Assembly: GCA_003220685.1 (NCBI GenBank)
Contig: QHTE01000044.1
Location: forward strand, 62,001 to 126,000
Direction of reading: 5' to 3'
DNA: 64,000 bases
Source of the DNA: Candidatus Rokuibacteriota bacterium
GTDB lineage: Bacteria > Methylomirabilota > Methylomirabilia > Rokubacteriales > CSP1-6
A model generated the notes under the pieces. It was not told the DNA's origin. It made no database searches and saw only the letters and a program-made list of their open reading frames with translations. Below are positions 63,687-64,000 of the stretch, piece after piece (the stretch's first letter is position 1; each line of letters starts with the position of its first letter). Made by a program: the position numbers and the translations under genes.

Positions 63687-64000
63687 CAGCGGGCCTCCGC
63701 GAGAACGCGCGCGGTGCGCTCGCGGGCGAAGTCACCCAGCCAGTCCGCGGTCTCGACGTCCTCGTACGTGATGGCGGCCGTCGGGCACGCCTCCGCGCAG
63801 GCCGGGGCGCCGCCGCAGAGATTGCACTTGAAGGCCTTGCGCGTGGCGGGGTCGTAGAACATCGTCCCGAAGGGGCAGGCGATCGCGCAGAGCTTGCAGC
63901 CGACGCAGCGATCGTCCTGAACCTCCTTGGCGCCGACGGCGCTGATCGTGATCGCGCCCACCGGGCAGGCCGTCATGCACCACCCCTCCGCGCACTGCGT
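63686..64000 (-). CDS. poly-[4Fe-4S] ferredoxin-like subunit (5' end beyond window)
   Basis: 104 codons are visible. The frame stays open to the window edge, and the first residues QCAEGWCMTACPVGAI already hold a cluster motif, so ATG 63976 is not the start. Further motifs are DDRCVGCKLCAIACP and KCNLCGGAPACAEACP, giving at least three clusters. It resembles the HycB/AorA electron-transfer subunits. It overlaps the FAD gene and is the most upstream visible gene of the AOR operon. Confidence 0.85.
   Translation of the reverse strand, partial: TQCAEGWCMTACPVGAITISAVGAKEVQDDRCVGCKLCAIACPFGTMFYDPATRKAFKCNLCGGAPACAEACPTAAITYEDVETADWLGDFARERTARVLAEAR

Overview
The window is uniformly GC-rich bacterial DNA with dense, often overlapping genes (ATGA, GTGA and TAGTG junctions) and little intergenic space. 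No rRNA, tRNA, phage, plasmid or complete insertion sequence was seen. The gene mix suggests a Rokubacteria/NC10 (Methylomirabilota)-like soil or subsurface bacterium. That mix includes several luciferase-like flavin oxidoreductases, branched-chain amino acid type ABC importers, many amidohydrolases and VOC proteins, a hopanoid C-3 methylase and a tungsten aldehyde oxidoreductase. This placement is inference from gene content, not a phylogenetic result.

Layout. 1-2.2 kb: NitT/TauT-type ABC permease (cut by the edge) and a binding protein with a NosL-like tail. 2.4-8.1 kb: response regulator with an AraC output domain, TauE/SafE exporter, pyruvate carboxylase. 8.1-12.1 kb: PhnD-like binding protein translationally coupled to a hybrid histidine kinase. 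12.3-16.9 kb: aldo/keto reductase, a carboxymuconolactone-decarboxylase-like gene with an in-frame TGA at the redox cysteine (probable selenoprotein), a ferritin-like protein, a GlcG-like protein and an amidohydrolase with back-to-back promoters. 16.9-23.3 kb: two orphan membrane proteins flanking a Clp ATPase remnant, a HOT-family dehydrogenase, an MFS transporter and a DinB protein. 23.6-30.2 kb: an operon of binding protein, two LLM flavin oxidoreductases and LivHMGF. 30.2-33.5 kb: a TPR protein ending in a Lon-type protease domain, facing a G/Q/P/Y-rich protein and an Hsp20. 33.9-43.1 kb: catabolic genes (DinB, Gfo/Idh, two LLM enzymes, cytochrome c, cupin, N-acyl-D-amino-acid deacylase, amidohydrolase, VOC).

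43.2-49.2 kb is an envelope and regulation block: peptidoglycan-binding, BON-like and small secreted proteins, a zincin, and an NtrC-type activator divergent from a sigma-54-promoted di-heme oxidoreductase. 49.3-53.9 kb: VOC, Lin0512, HpnR, PhoD-like phosphatase and a secreted protein. 54-60.3 kb: a ThDP enzyme, an epimerase-like VOC protein, and an overlapping run of GarR-like reductase, GNAT, CopC and aldo/keto reductase. 60.4-64 kb: a tungsten aldehyde oxidoreductase set in the order ferredoxin, FAD reductase, catalytic subunit, cut by the right edge.

The strongest unusual signals are the candidate selenoprotein with a hairpin at bacterial-SECIS distance, an AAA-less TPR-Lon protease beside Hsp20, a family of GC-rich hairpin repeats found only between divergent genes, the sigma-54 promoter beside an activator whose GAFTGA loop reads GAFTTA, and the binding protein-NosL fusion.
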